Of a DNA stretch of 64,000 nucleotides, positions 22,899 to 32,015 are shown one piece after another. Numbering within the stretch: position 1 is the first letter of the stretch; each line of letters opens with the position of its first letter. The translations under genes were made by a program, and so were the position numbers. This DNA comes from Nitrobacter sp047149785 (lineage in GTDB: Bacteria > Pseudomonadota > Alphaproteobacteria > Rhizobiales > Xanthobacteraceae), in the NCBI RefSeq assembly GCF_047149785.1, contig NZ_BAAGBE010000001.1, forward strand, positions 2,480,001 through 2,544,000, read 5' to 3'. The notes below the pieces were generated by a model, which worked only from the letters and a program-made list of their open reading frames with translations, had not been told where the DNA came from and made no database searches.

Positions 22899-24188
22899 TC
22901 AGGCGGGGGAGATCGCCTGCGCCGGTGGAAAACCCGCCGTGAAGGATGCGCCTTGGCCGGGCACGCTTTCGATCAGCAGGCGGCCGTGATGGCGGTTCAG
23001 GATGTGTTTCACCAGCGACAGGCCCAGCCCGGTGCCGCCCTGAGCGCGGCTGTCGCCGACGTCAATGCGATAGAAACGTTCGGTGAGGCGCGGCAAATGT
23101 TCGGGCGCGATGCCGGGACCGAAGTCCCGCACCACCACCCGGAATTCCGGGACGCCGTCGGGCGCCGCATCCATCATCGACGACACCACGATCCTGCTGC
23201 CCGACGCGCCGTACTTCAGCGCGTTCTCGATCAGATTCTCGAACAGTCGCAGCAACTCCTCGCGATCGCCGGCGATCATCACCGGCGTGTTCGGCAATGA
23301 AACCTCGATGTCGACCTGACGCTCCACGGCCAGCGGCTCGAGTCCGTCGACGACCTGACGCACGATCGGAATGAGATCGACAAGCGTGTCCGGCCGCACA
23401 TGCGCCGACAGCTCGACCCGCGACAGCGACAGCAAATCGTCGATCAGCCGCGCCATGCGCGTGGCCTGAGCGTGCATGATGCCGAGAAAGCGGTCGCGGG
23501 CGCCGGGGTCGTCACGCGCCGGGCCCTGCAGCGTATCGATGAAGCCTGACAACGCCGCCAGCGGCGTGCGCAACTCGTGGCTTGCATTGGCGACGAAGTC
23601 GGCGCGCATTTCCTCGACCCGGCGCAACGGCGTCTGATCGTGGAACGTCAACAGCATGCAATGATCGATGCCGCCGAACGCGGTCGGCACCGGAACCGGC
23701 GTGATGATCAATTCCATCCAGCGATCGACCGGGACATGATTGAGATAGGTCGCCCGCCGCGTTTCCCGAGTCGCGATCGCCTCGCGCAACGCCGTGACGA
23801 TCTCGGGCGAGCGCAGCGCGAATTGCGCAAGCTCGTTCTTGCGCAATGCCGGCACGAGTTGCGCCGCCGCGGCATTGAGATGGATGACGCGGCCGGCCCG
23901 ATCGAGCAGAACGTTGGGATCGGGCATGCCGGCAATGATGGCATACGCCGCCGCGGTCTCCACCGGATTGGCGCCGAGTTCAGTTTCGCGCGATGCGGCC
24001 GGATCGTGAACCTGCCAGGGCACCAGCGCCGCGGCGGCGATGCAGACGAAGGCGGCGATGGCGCGGGAGGATTGCAGTCCGCCGAACACGGCAAGCGCAA
24101 CCAACACCAACCCCGCAACCAGCAGAATGAGCGCCGAGCGGCGCAGCCGATCCGGCCAGGAGGCGGGCTTCGCAGCAAACATGGGCAT
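22899..24188 (-). CDS. phoR: phosphate regulon sensor kinase PhoR
   Basis: Membrane histidine kinase of 429 residues that phosphorylates PhoB. Two N-terminal helices span about 17-58 with almost no periplasmic loop. A PAS domain covers about 84-190 (MPDPNVLLDRAGRVIHLN), the phosphoacceptor is His204 in NASHELRTPLAALSGF, and the ATPase part has the N box ENLIENALKYG, the G1 box VRDFGPGIAPEHLPRL and the G2 box GTGLGLSLVKHI. I start at ATG 24188 since the longer frame would overlap the upstream gene. It precedes pstS by 130 bases and may be co-transcribed into the cluster. Confidence 0.95.
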   Translation of the reverse strand: MPMFAAKPASWPDRLRRSALILLVAGLVLVALAVFGGLQSSRAIAAFVCIAAAALVPWQVHDPAASRETELGANPVETAAAYAIIAGMPDPNVLLDRAGRVIHLNAAAAQLVPALRKNELAQFALRSPEIVTALREAIATRETRRATYLNHVPVDRWMELIITPVPVPTAFGGIDHCMLLTFHDQTPLRRVEEMRADFVANASHELRTPLAALSGFIDTLQGPARDDPGARDRFLGIMHAQATRMARLIDDLLSLSRVELSAHVRPDTLVDLIPIVRQVVDGLEPLAVERQVDIEVSLPNTPVMIAGDREELLRLFENLIENALKYGASGSRIVVSSMMDAAPDGVPEFRVVVRDFGPGIAPEHLPRLTERFYRIDVGDSRAQGGTGLGLSLVKHILNRHHGRLLIESVPGQGASFTAGFPPAQAISPA

Positions 24189-24225
24189 CCTGAAAGCGGC
24201 TCCTTCCGCGGCCGCGTGAATGCTG

Positions 24226-25281
24226 TCAGGCGCCGGAGTCGCCCTGCTCCCCCACACAGGATACCTTACCCGCAGGCTCGACGCTTGCCGCGGGCCGCGC
24301 ATCATGCGCGCGCTTCATGCGCTTGCTCATGACGACTTCCCGAAACGTCAGCAGGATGATCGAAATAACGAAGGGCACGACATAGTAGAGCAGCCGGAAC
24401 AACAGCATGCCTGCCAGCAGGTCCTTCTTGTCCATTTGCCAGAGGCCGACCAGCATGGCGGCGTCGAACACGCCGAGTCCCCCGGGCGAATGGCTCGCGA
24501 ATCCGAGCAGGGTCGCCGACACGAAAATCACGGCGACAACGACAAAGCCGACGTTCGGCTGGTCGGGAACCAGCACATACATGGCCAGCGCGCAGAACCC
24601 CAGATCGACGATGCCGATGAGGATTTGCAGAAGCGTCATCGGGCCGTCCGGCAGAACCACGGTCCACGATCCGCTGCCGACGCGACGCGGCCGGATCCCA
24701 ACCCAGATCACGTATCCGATCAGACCGGCGATGATCGCGGTTGCGATCAGTCGGTTGCACCAGGCCGGAAGCTGATCGATGCTTGTCGCGGCTCCCGGAT
24801 GATAGGCGATGCCGAGCCCGAGTACGGCCGCGTTGCCGAGCCAGAAGGTGAGACCGGCCAGAAAGCAGACCTTCGCGACGTCGATCGCATTCAGTCCCCA
24901 GGCGGAATAGACGCGATAGCGGACCGCGCCGCCCGTGAAGACGCTGGCGCCGACGTTATGGCCGACCGAATAGCTGGTAAAGGCCGCAAACGCCGCGATG
25001 CGGTAGGGAATGTAAGTGACGCCGATCGCCCGGACCGCGAACAGATCGTAGAACGTCAGGGTAAAATAGCCGGCGGCGACAAACAGGCCCGATAGCGCGA
25101 TCAAGCGCGGCTCGGTCTGCCGGACGGCTTCCAGCACGTCGTCGACATCGATGTCCCTGAGGATATGGAAGAGCACATAGAATGCGACCGCAATGATCGT
25201 GACGCTGATCGCAACACCGAGTTTGTGCAGGACTTGTTTCTGGCGCAGAACCGAGATTGCCCTGCGTATTGATCCTAGCAT
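24226..25281 (-). CDS. YbhN/UPF0104-type lysylphosphatidylglycerol synthase-like membrane protein
   Basis: A 351-residue inner-membrane protein with about eight helices, homologous to the transmembrane (flippase) part of MprF and to YbhN. The catalytic aminoacyl-transfer domain is missing, as in all of this subfamily. Typical segments are LSGLFVAAGYFTLTFYDLFA, FTSYSVGHNVGASVFTGGAV, RYRVYSAWGL and the conserved FASHSPGGLGVFDAAML near 265-281. The C-terminal 35 residues are cytoplasmic and basic. It ends 37 bases before phoR, so a role in lipid transport or envelope homeostasis near the Pho genes is possible. The substrate is unknown. Confidence 0.85.
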   Translation of the reverse strand: MLGSIRRAISVLRQKQVLHKLGVAISVTIIAVAFYVLFHILRDIDVDDVLEAVRQTEPRLIALSGLFVAAGYFTLTFYDLFAVRAIGVTYIPYRIAAFAAFTSYSVGHNVGASVFTGGAVRYRVYSAWGLNAIDVAKVCFLAGLTFWLGNAAVLGLGIAYHPGAATSIDQLPAWCNRLIATAIIAGLIGYVIWVGIRPRRVGSGSWTVVLPDGPMTLLQILIGIVDLGFCALAMYVLVPDQPNVGFVVVAVIFVSATLLGFASHSPGGLGVFDAAMLVGLWQMDKKDLLAGMLLFRLLYYVVPFVISIILLTFREVVMSKRMKRAHDARPAASVEPAGKVSCVGEQGDSGA

Positions 25282-25397
25282 CGAGAGCCTCGAACTACGG
25301 TCCCGGCAAAACTTTGCCGTTCCGCATTCATTCGCGTGGACAATGTCGTAGCGTGTTTGGGTTCCTAGTGGAATTCCGCCGGGGTTAAAAAAGCCTT

Positions 25398-25724
25398 TTA
25401 TTCCAACACATCAGTGTGTTCCGCCGACCCGCCGGAGGCCAACTGGCGCGCGACCACCCGGTCGCGCAGCCACGAGCCGACCGCGCAACCGACAAGATAG
25501 ACGCCGAACATCACCAATCCAAGATCGAGCCAGTAACCGAACCGGCCGGGAACCAGATGCGTCAGCGCCGCCACAATCAAGGCCGCGACCAAGAGAGACA
25601 GCCCCTGCGCGACCCGCTTCTTGACGCCCCGGCCACGGTGGACCACCGCGATCCAGCCCATGGCGAAACCCAGCAGCCACGATCCAGCGAGCCAACCCCA
25701 ATGAAACATCGCCAGATAAACCAT
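25398..25724 (-). CDS. small conserved membrane protein
   Basis: A 108-residue protein with three hydrophobic segments: WGWLAGSWLLGFAMGWIAVV, GLSLLVAALIVAALTHLV and YWLDLGLVMFGVYLVGCAVG. A basic loop with GRGVKKRVAQ and a short polar tail complete it. Its ATG is four bases after the stop of the OmpA/BON gene, so the two form an operon. It probably assists or accompanies that envelope protein. No family function is known to me. Confidence 0.7.
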   Translation of the reverse strand: MVYLAMFHWGWLAGSWLLGFAMGWIAVVHRGRGVKKRVAQGLSLLVAALIVAALTHLVPGRFGYWLDLGLVMFGVYLVGCAVGSWLRDRVVARQLASGGSAEHTDVLE

Positions 25725-25728
25725 ATCC

Positions 25729-27120
25729 TTACTGCCTCACAATGAAGTCAATGCGGCGATTCTTCGCCTTGCCCTCGTCGGTGTCGTTGGAGGCGATTGG
25801 CTGAGCACTGCCGTAACCCACCGGCTTGAATCGATCCGCGGGCATTCCGGCTTTCACGAGATAGTCCACGACCGCCTGCGCGCGTCGCTCGGACAACGTC
25901 TGGTTAAAGGAAGCGTCGCCGTCGCTATCGGTATGTCCGGCGATCTCGATCGTGGCGGTCGGACAGCGCAGCGCAGTTTCCGTCAGCCGGTCCAGCAGGC
26001 CGATGGAATCCGGATCCAGGGTGGCCTGGCCGGCTTCAAACTGGATGGTGCGCCTGCCCAGCAGATCGGCGAACAATTGCTGACAGACCGCGGGATCGAC
26101 CGGCGCCGCCGCCGGCTTGACCGATACTTCCAGCTTCGCTTGCCAGCCTCGCGGCAGATCCTTGGGCAGGTCAGCGCGGATTTGCCTTCCCGCTGCATCA
26201 TAGAGGGCATCGCCGGAAAGATTGACGTCCCGATCAGAGACGACAAGTCTTCCGGTCGACAACCGCGACAGGGATCCGAGCGCGCGCGTGACGACGGCGT
26301 CGAACCCTGCCGGCGCACCGAGACTTGCCTTGAGCTTGTCGACGACCTTCTCGCCGAACTTGCGGCCGGCTGATGCGGCGATCGCCGCATGCACGGCATT
26401 GTCGGGCACATAGCCGGTCAAGGTCAGCGTCGCGGCAACCGGATCCTTGTTGGCCTCGAAGATATACGGGGGGGCCTGGATGTCGTTGGAAACGGAATAT
26501 CCGTCCGGCAGATTCTTGAGCGCTGCCGCAATCGCCTCGCGGCCGCCCAGTTCGCGCGCCATGCCCGACAGGTTTACCGTTAGATCGGAAATCGTGGCTT
26601 TGCCGGTCTTGAGTTTGCCGATCTCGCCGATCAGCAATATCGCCGCGGCCTCAAATCGCGGCGGCGCGCCGCGCGACAGATTCATGTGGTCGGCGAGGTC
26701 GATGCCTGAAAACGTCGCACGCGCGGCGTCCAGCAGCTTGTTCCTGACCACCGGCAACGGCGCGCTGCCGCTGAGCGTCACCCTTCCGACCTCGCGTTCG
26801 ATGGTCCAGACGAACGGCTTGGCCTCGGCGACCAGCGCGGTGCGATCGTTGACCAGCCTCACGCCCGGGACCGCCTCGACCGAGGCCACCGCATTGCTGC
26901 GCTCCTGCTCCGAAAACGCCTCGGCAGAGAACGTGATATCGCGGCCGGCGGCGCTGATCGTGGTCTTGTCGAGAACGCTGTTTTTCAGCGAAGCGGCGGC
27001 GCGCGCGGTCAGATCGGCTTCCAGCGGACCCGTCGTGGTCCAGGCGGCTATCGCCCAAAGAACGGCGAGAGGGATGACGCCGGGCCACCACTTGCTGCTC
27101 CATTTGAAAAATCCGCGCAT
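25729..27120 (-). CDS. BON-like and OmpA-domain envelope protein
   Basis: A 463-residue protein anchored by one N-terminal helix (VIPLAVLWAIAAWTT). Several BON-like modules follow with recurring VTLSGSAPL, LTLTGYVPD and VNLSGDALYD strands. A C-terminal OmpA domain (about 345-463) has IEIAGHTDSDGDASFNQTLS, ERRAQAVVDYLVKAGM, VGYGSAQPIASNDTDEGKAK and NRRIDFIV, the residues that bind diaminopimelate of peptidoglycan. It probably ties the inner membrane to the cell wall. ATG 27120 has a GGGA seven bases upstream; the longer frame is rejected. It overlaps no neighbour but shares transcription with the downstream 108-residue gene. Confidence 0.85.
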   Translation of the reverse strand: MRGFFKWSSKWWPGVIPLAVLWAIAAWTTTGPLEADLTARAAASLKNSVLDKTTISAAGRDITFSAEAFSEQERSNAVASVEAVPGVRLVNDRTALVAEAKPFVWTIEREVGRVTLSGSAPLPVVRNKLLDAARATFSGIDLADHMNLSRGAPPRFEAAAILLIGEIGKLKTGKATISDLTVNLSGMARELGGREAIAAALKNLPDGYSVSNDIQAPPYIFEANKDPVAATLTLTGYVPDNAVHAAIAASAGRKFGEKVVDKLKASLGAPAGFDAVVTRALGSLSRLSTGRLVVSDRDVNLSGDALYDAAGRQIRADLPKDLPRGWQAKLEVSVKPAAAPVDPAVCQQLFADLLGRRTIQFEAGQATLDPDSIGLLDRLTETALRCPTATIEIAGHTDSDGDASFNQTLSERRAQAVVDYLVKAGMPADRFKPVGYGSAQPIASNDTDEGKAKNRRIDFIVRQ

Positions 27121-27393
27121 TCGATATCCCGTGTCGCGCAAAACCGGGCGGCTCGCCGGCGTTCCGGATCGTGCTGGCCGGACCATCTGAAGCGCGCGAA
27201 CGGTCCAAACCAGATGCCGATTCGGCCGGCGCCGCGCTGGAAATGAAGAGAAAACAAACCCTTGCGAGGCTGTCAAACCGGAAATGGGACGAAAACCTCA
27301 TAGCTGCTGCTTCGCCGCCGGATAACCGTTTCTTCAATCGTTTTCCACTAAGGAGGTCACCAAACCAACAATAAGGGCCGGCCGGTCAACTGG

Positions 27394-28452
27394 ATGAAGC
27401 AGCTCCGCACCACCGTCATCCGCGCCGGACTGGAGGCGCTGTATTTCAGCGGCGCTCATCATCTGCTGCGGCCGATCTTCGCGGGCATCGGCACGATCTT
27501 CATGCTGCATCACGTGCGGCCGCGCCGGGACGCAGCGTTCCAGCCCAATCTTCACCTGGAAGTGACTCCTGAATTCCTGCGCACGACCCTGGCTCATGTC
27601 CGATCGCAGCGAATCGACATCGTAACGGCCGACGAGGCGCTCCGCCGGCTGATCGAGCACGACTTCTCGCGACGATTTGCCTGCTTCACCTTCGACGACG
27701 GCTACCGCGACAATCGCGACTTCGCGCTGCCGGCGATGCGCGAATACGACGCGCCGCTCACCGTCTATGTCGCGAGCGACTTCGCGGAAGGAACCGGCCG
27801 CCTCTGGTGGGTCGCGCTCGAACGCATCGTCGCGGCCGCCGACCGGATCGACAGCACGATCGGCGGCACCGCCATAGATCTCGACACCCGCACGGTCGAG
27901 GACAAGCAGGCCGCGTTCGCTCGGATCCACGACCTGCTGCGCGGGCTTGCGGACGATCGCGACATCGCGCGCGCGATCGGCGAATTGTGCGCACGCCACG
28001 GCGTCGATGAGTCCGATATCAGCCGGGAGTTGTGTCTGTCGTGGGACGAGTTGAAGCCCTTCGCGGCCGATCCGCTGGTCACCGTCGGCGCGCATACCGT
28101 CAGCCACTGCAATCTCGCAAAGCGAAGCGAGCAGCAGGCGCGTCAGGAGATCACCGTCAGCCGGACGCGGATCGAAGCCGTCTTGCAGCGTCCGGTCGCC
28201 CACCTCGCCTATCCCTACGGCGACCGTGGTGCTGCTGGACCGCGCGAGTTCGCTCTTGCGAAGGCGGCGGGTTTCAAGACCGCCGTCACGACGCGGCCGG
28301 GCATGATCTTTCCCGAAAATGCGGGGCATCCGACGGCGTTGCCGCGAATTTCCCTCAACGGAAATTATCAGACCGCGCGCGTCCTGCCGGTGCTGACATC
28401 GGGCGCCGCCACCGCCATGTGGAACGGTTTCCGCCGCGTCAGCGCCACGTGA
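27394..28452 (+). CDS. polysaccharide deacetylase family protein
   Basis: A NodB-type carbohydrate esterase (CE4) domain protein of 352 residues. Motif 1 is TFDDGYRDN (99-107, with the catalytic base and metal Asp), motif 2 HTVSHCNL has the metal His pair (H-T-V-S-H), and motif 3 is LAYPYGDRG. The N-terminal part FMLHHVRPRR and a LEVTPEFLRTTL block are typical of the family that deacetylates exopolysaccharide or lipid-linked sugars. There is no clear signal peptide. It stands alone with a weak ribosome site and is followed after 11 bases by a family A repeat. The substrate is unknown. Confidence 0.9.
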   Translation: MKQLRTTVIRAGLEALYFSGAHHLLRPIFAGIGTIFMLHHVRPRRDAAFQPNLHLEVTPEFLRTTLAHVRSQRIDIVTADEALRRLIEHDFSRRFACFTFDDGYRDNRDFALPAMREYDAPLTVYVASDFAEGTGRLWWVALERIVAAADRIDSTIGGTAIDLDTRTVEDKQAAFARIHDLLRGLADDRDIARAIGELCARHGVDESDISRELCLSWDELKPFAADPLVTVGAHTVSHCNLAKRSEQQARQEITVSRTRIEAVLQRPVAHLAYPYGDRGAAGPREFALAKAAGFKTAVTTRPGMIFPENAGHPTALPRISLNGNYQTARVLPVLTSGAATAMWNGFRRVSAT

Positions 28453-28463
28453 AGGGATGGCGG

Positions 28464-28569
28464 CTAGAGCGTTTTCAAGTGAAGTGGATACCGGTTCGCG
28501 TAAAGAAAACGCGTCAAATCAAAATCATAGAGCCCGCTTCTGATTCCATCGGAAGCGGAAAGGCTCTAA
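28464..28569 (+). repeat. family A composite repeat, copy 5
   Basis: CTAGAGCGTTTTCAAGTGAAG, then GTAAAGAAAACGCGTC, then the hairpin CGCTTCTGATTCC / ATCGGAAGCGG and GGCTCTAA. This is nearly identical to the copy at 3877-3984, so it is probably a recent duplicate or is kept similar by conversion. It lies between convergent deacetylase and GGDEF/EAL genes and could terminate both transcripts. Confidence 0.9.
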
Positions 28570-28596
28570 TTTGCAGGACCATCTGCTGCGCCCGCG

Positions 28597-30360
28597 TCAC
28601 GCCGCCGGGATGGCCTCGGAGTTGCTCCAGGGCCGCGCCGGCGAGGCGAGACCGATCAGCCGCCCCTGGATGTAATCGCAGCCCCAGTCACGCAGCATGA
28701 CGGCGGATTGCTCGTCCTGAACCCACTCGGCCACCGTCTTGATATCGAGCCGCCGCGCCAGATCGATCAGTGTCTGCACGAAAGCCCGATCGTCGGGGGA
28801 GCGCGCGATATTCTCCACGAACGCGCCGTCGACCTTGACGATGTCCACGCCCAGCTTGCGCAGGTTGCGGAACGAGGTGTAGCCGGCGCCGAAATCGTCG
28901 ATCGCAATCCGGCTGCCGAAGTTCTTCAACCGCGTGACGAATTCCCTGACGCCGTCGATATCCTGAATCGCGACGGTTTCGGTGATCTCGACGATCAGGC
29001 GTTCGGCGACCCCGGGATGCGCCCCCATCAGGGATTCAATCGCCGCCCACCAGTCGGCGTCCATGGTGGTCTCCGGCGAGATGTTGATGCTGAGCCGGAC
29101 GCCGGGCGCTTCCGCGAGTTCGGCGACCACAAGTTCGAGCACGCGATGATCGACCAGGCGGATCAGGCCGAGCTTTTCCGCGACCGGCACCACATCCGGC
29201 GCGAGCAGGAACTGCCCGTCCTGCTGGCGCATTCGCACCAGGCACTCGTAGAACGCCGGCGCACGCGTGCGCGCATCGACCACAGGCTCGAAGGCGGTGA
29301 GGATGCGCCGCTCGTTCAGCGCGGTGACGATTTCGTCGGTAACGCGGATGTTGGTCCGCCGCTGCGCGTCTCGCTCGACATCGGGCCGCCACACCGCGAA
29401 CGACCCGTTGCGGCGGCTTTTGGCGGCTTCGAGAACTTCCTGGGCGCGGTTGATCGCCTCATCGGCGGTGCGTGCGTAACGCGGGGCCAGGACCGCGCCG
29501 ATCGAGGCGGTGACGGAGACCGGACCGGACCTGGTCGGCACGATCTCGTCCCTGATACCCGTCAGAAGCCGCTCCGCGGCGACGTTCATGTCGTCGCTCG
29601 TGCAATCCTTCAGAATCAGTCCGAACTTGTTGCCGGAGAAGCGGCCGAGCACATCGCCGCTACGCAAGCGCGTACGGACACGCCTGGCGACGTCGCCGAT
29701 CACCTCGTCGGCGACGTCGAAGCCGAAAGCGTCATTGATGCGCGCCAGATGGTCGATGCCGAGCAGCAGGAAAGCGAACGACGACCGGTAGCGCGCGGCT
29801 TCCTCGATCGCAACAGCAAGCGCCGCCGTCAGATGGGTGCGATTAAGTTCGCCGGTCAGGGCATCGTTTCGTGACAATCTGACAAGCTGCTCGTCTCGCG
29901 CGCGCCGCTCGTTCTCGAGCCGGACGATGCCTTCGACACGCACTGCCTTGCCATCGGCGTCGGCGAACCAGCAACCGGATTCCTCGATCCAGAGCATCGG
30001 CGCCGAGGCGCTGGCGCGCACGCCGTATTCGATGACATAGGGGACGCCCTCTCCCGGGCGCCGCGCAGGCGACGCGGCCAGCAGGACATCGGTGCGGACA
30101 GATCCGGACGGTTCGATCAGCCCGCCGAACCCGGCGCCGGTTGCGAGCAGAGCCGGGTCGATATCCTTAAAAATCGACGCCGCCTCACGGGTCCAGGCCA
30201 TGGCGTCGCTGGCGATATCCCAGACGAATGCAGCCCGGCCGAGCGCAGCAACAATCTCCGACACCCTGGGCACCGGCGCTTGTTCCGCCGGCGCGTCGAC
30301 TGTCTGTGACGCATCTACGCCGGACGGGGGCTGGGCTGCCGGTGCGATGGCGGATGTCAT
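28597..30360 (-). CDS. PAS-GGDEF-EAL protein with degenerate GGDEF site
   Basis: A 587-residue signalling protein. A PAS-like sensor covers about 40-150, a GGDEF domain about 155-320 and an EAL domain about 345-580. The GGDEF signature reads SGNKF (242-246), so diguanylate cyclase activity is probably lost. The EAL domain keeps its key parts: E372 in YECLVRM, SINISPE, EITETVAI, the DDFGAGYTSF loop with its Asp pair, VKVDGAFV and the final YIQGRLIG. I expect a c-di-GMP phosphodiesterase with a regulatory GGDEF. There is no membrane segment. The start at ATG 30360 has GAGG six bases upstream; the frame upstream is not coding. Confidence 0.9.
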   Translation of the reverse strand: MTSAIAPAAQPPSGVDASQTVDAPAEQAPVPRVSEIVAALGRAAFVWDIASDAMAWTREAASIFKDIDPALLATGAGFGGLIEPSGSVRTDVLLAASPARRPGEGVPYVIEYGVRASASAPMLWIEESGCWFADADGKAVRVEGIVRLENERRARDEQLVRLSRNDALTGELNRTHLTAALAVAIEEAARYRSSFAFLLLGIDHLARINDAFGFDVADEVIGDVARRVRTRLRSGDVLGRFSGNKFGLILKDCTSDDMNVAAERLLTGIRDEIVPTRSGPVSVTASIGAVLAPRYARTADEAINRAQEVLEAAKSRRNGSFAVWRPDVERDAQRRTNIRVTDEIVTALNERRILTAFEPVVDARTRAPAFYECLVRMRQQDGQFLLAPDVVPVAEKLGLIRLVDHRVLELVVAELAEAPGVRLSINISPETTMDADWWAAIESLMGAHPGVAERLIVEITETVAIQDIDGVREFVTRLKNFGSRIAIDDFGAGYTSFRNLRKLGVDIVKVDGAFVENIARSPDDRAFVQTLIDLARRLDIKTVAEWVQDEQSAVMLRDWGCDYIQGRLIGLASPARPWSNSEAIPAA

Positions 30361-30887
30361 GGTCGCCTCATTCTGGGACGCCGACAGGTGATTCCTCTGC
30401 GAGCATAAGACCTCCCAGCCGCCAGGCATAGGCCCTAAACGCCCCGGAAAGCCGCCATTTGCCGGCACAACCGGGGGGGGCACCTCACGCGGTGCCCGGC
30501 ACGGCCCTTGCGAGGCCAATCGCAAATACGGACGCGACGTCTCAAAACAACACATTTCGACGGGGCCGGATGAAATGGCGACCACGCAAACGTGCCAGAC
30601 AGGTATAGTCGCCGCGGATCGGCGGGACGATAGCGAGGCGACAAACCCCGCAAGCGCCACGTCGGCATCCGCCGTCGTGCCCCTCGAACGTCAGCCTCCA
30701 TTGCGATCCGTGGCGCGTCATGACGTTTTCTTTGTCACGCAACTGATCGCCATGGCGCAACACAGCCCGCAAACGCAGGCGTTACGCCGCGCTGCACCGC
30801 AGGTTGCGCACGCCGCCTATCATTCGACGAGCGTCCGAGATCAAGGCAGCGCGCAAATCGGCCTGCGGGTGACGCGAGTCATCTGAG
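30361..30887. other. 527-base stretch without a supported gene
   Basis: Between the GGDEF/EAL start and the next leftward gene. It contains a run of eight G (30473-30480) and the inverted motif TTGCGAGGCCAATCGCAA (30509-30526). A plus-strand open frame at 30575-30886 has no recognisable protein and no ribosome site. I see nothing else. Confidence 0.5.
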
Positions 30888-31547
30888 CTAGCGCCGGGGC
30901 TGATCGGAAGACATCGGCGCCCCGCCGCCAGGCTGGATGTCGGACGCCGGAACGTTCGGATGCTGTTCGTTCGCGGTGGTCTCCAGGCGAACGATCACCG
31001 GCTCCGGCGCGATCTTCAGGACCGGTTCGGCAACGGACGCAGCCGTCGGAACGCCGGAGACAGGCGTCGGCGGAGAATCAGATGCCGGCGCGGAAACGGG
31101 CGGATCAAAACGCGGTGGTTCACGTGCCTCGGCTTCTTCAGACGCCGGTTGCAACGGCGCGGCGGCCGCACGGGCCGGCCGCCGCGCGCGCAAGACGAGG
31201 CCGGACAAGAAATCGACCGACGCCAGCAGCGTCAGCATGAAATAGGTCGATGAACCGAACTGCGGCAGCATCACGAATTCCGCCGCGGCGCCTCCGAATA
31301 CCATCAGCGCCAACAGATGGTCGGTGAGGTATTTGCCGCCGGCACGGGAGCCCTTGATGATCTCGAACAGCAACAGGACGATGCCGAGCGCAAGCACCAC
31401 GTCGCCGAGCGTCACCGGCCATGCCACGCCCGACACCAGCACCAACGTGAAAACGGGCTCCGTCAACAGGACGCCCGGCATCAGGAAGACGATGATGTTG
31501 CAGATCGCGAGAGGGATCAGGAGCAGCGGAAAACCGATCATGGACAT
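30888..31547 (-). CDS. membrane protein with Pro/Ala-rich tail, unknown function
   Basis: A 219-residue protein with four hydrophobic helices in the first 125 residues (MIGFPLLLIPLAICNIIVFL; VFTLVLVSGVAW; LGDVVLALGIVLLLFEIIKG; TYFMLTLLASVDFLSGLVL). A cytoplasmic tail rich in Pro, Ala and Glu follows. The helical half looks conserved; the tail is low complexity. ATG 31547 has GGAGG eight bases upstream; a TTG two codons earlier is also open. I do not recognise the family. It lies between the GGDEF/EAL gene and rpmF, all leftward. Confidence 0.7.
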   Translation of the reverse strand: MSMIGFPLLLIPLAICNIIVFLMPGVLLTEPVFTLVLVSGVAWPVTLGDVVLALGIVLLLFEIIKGSRAGGKYLTDHLLALMVFGGAAAEFVMLPQFGSSTYFMLTLLASVDFLSGLVLRARRPARAAAAPLQPASEEAEAREPPRFDPPVSAPASDSPPTPVSGVPTAASVAEPVLKIAPEPVIVRLETTANEQHPNVPASDIQPGGGAPMSSDQPRR

Positions 31548-31677
31548 CGGCAAAGCCTCCGTCGTTCAAGCGGGCGGGTTGAATTCGCGCCGAAACCGCC
31601 CTGACCTTCTCGCTCCCTTTAATTCCGGGTTATGCGGGACCTGCGATGCCAGCCCGGAAGCCCGAAATGAGGCCGGA

Positions 31678-31863
31678 TCAGGAGTCGCTCTTGGCCTTCA
31701 AAACCTGGCGGCCCTTGTACATGCCGGTCTTCAGGTCGAGATGGTGGGGGCGTCGCAGTTCGCCGGAATCCTTGTCCTCGGCGTAAGTCGGCTTGCTGAG
31801 CGCATCCGCCGAACGGCGCATGCCACGCCGCGACGGCGATGTTTTTCTTCTTGGAACGGCCAT
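31678..31863 (-). CDS. rpmF: 50S ribosomal protein L32
   Basis: L32, 61 residues, a structural protein of the large ribosomal subunit. The N-terminus MAVPRRKTSPSRRGMRRSAD is diagnostic, followed by the GELRRPHHLDLKTGMYKGRQ core. It lacks the two CxxC zinc pairs, as in many alphaproteobacteria. It is transcribed leftward 152 bases after mtgA, the same order as in related genomes. Confidence 0.97.
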   Translation of the reverse strand: MAVPRRKTSPSRRGMRRSADALSKPTYAEDKDSGELRRPHHLDLKTGMYKGRQVLKAKSDS

Positions 31864-32015
31864 ATCGGATGTCCTTGCAGGGTTTGGGCGGCGTTATCCC
31901 GGAACGCCCACGGGCAGGCGTGCCCGGCCGAACGCGAGCTGAATGCTAAGGCCGGGCTTATAATGGAAGGAGCGCGCCAAGGCTAGTGGTCCGATTCCAA
32001 CAACGCGGCCTCGGC

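Noticed and set aside
24189..24305. N-terminal extension of phoR to the first in-frame ATG
   Set aside because: It would overlap the end of the upstream gene by 80 bases and adds a Pro/Arg-rich stretch not typical of PhoR.
30575..30886. 103-codon frame in the gap before the GGDEF/EAL gene
   Set aside because: No ribosome site, no family match by eye and shadow-like composition.
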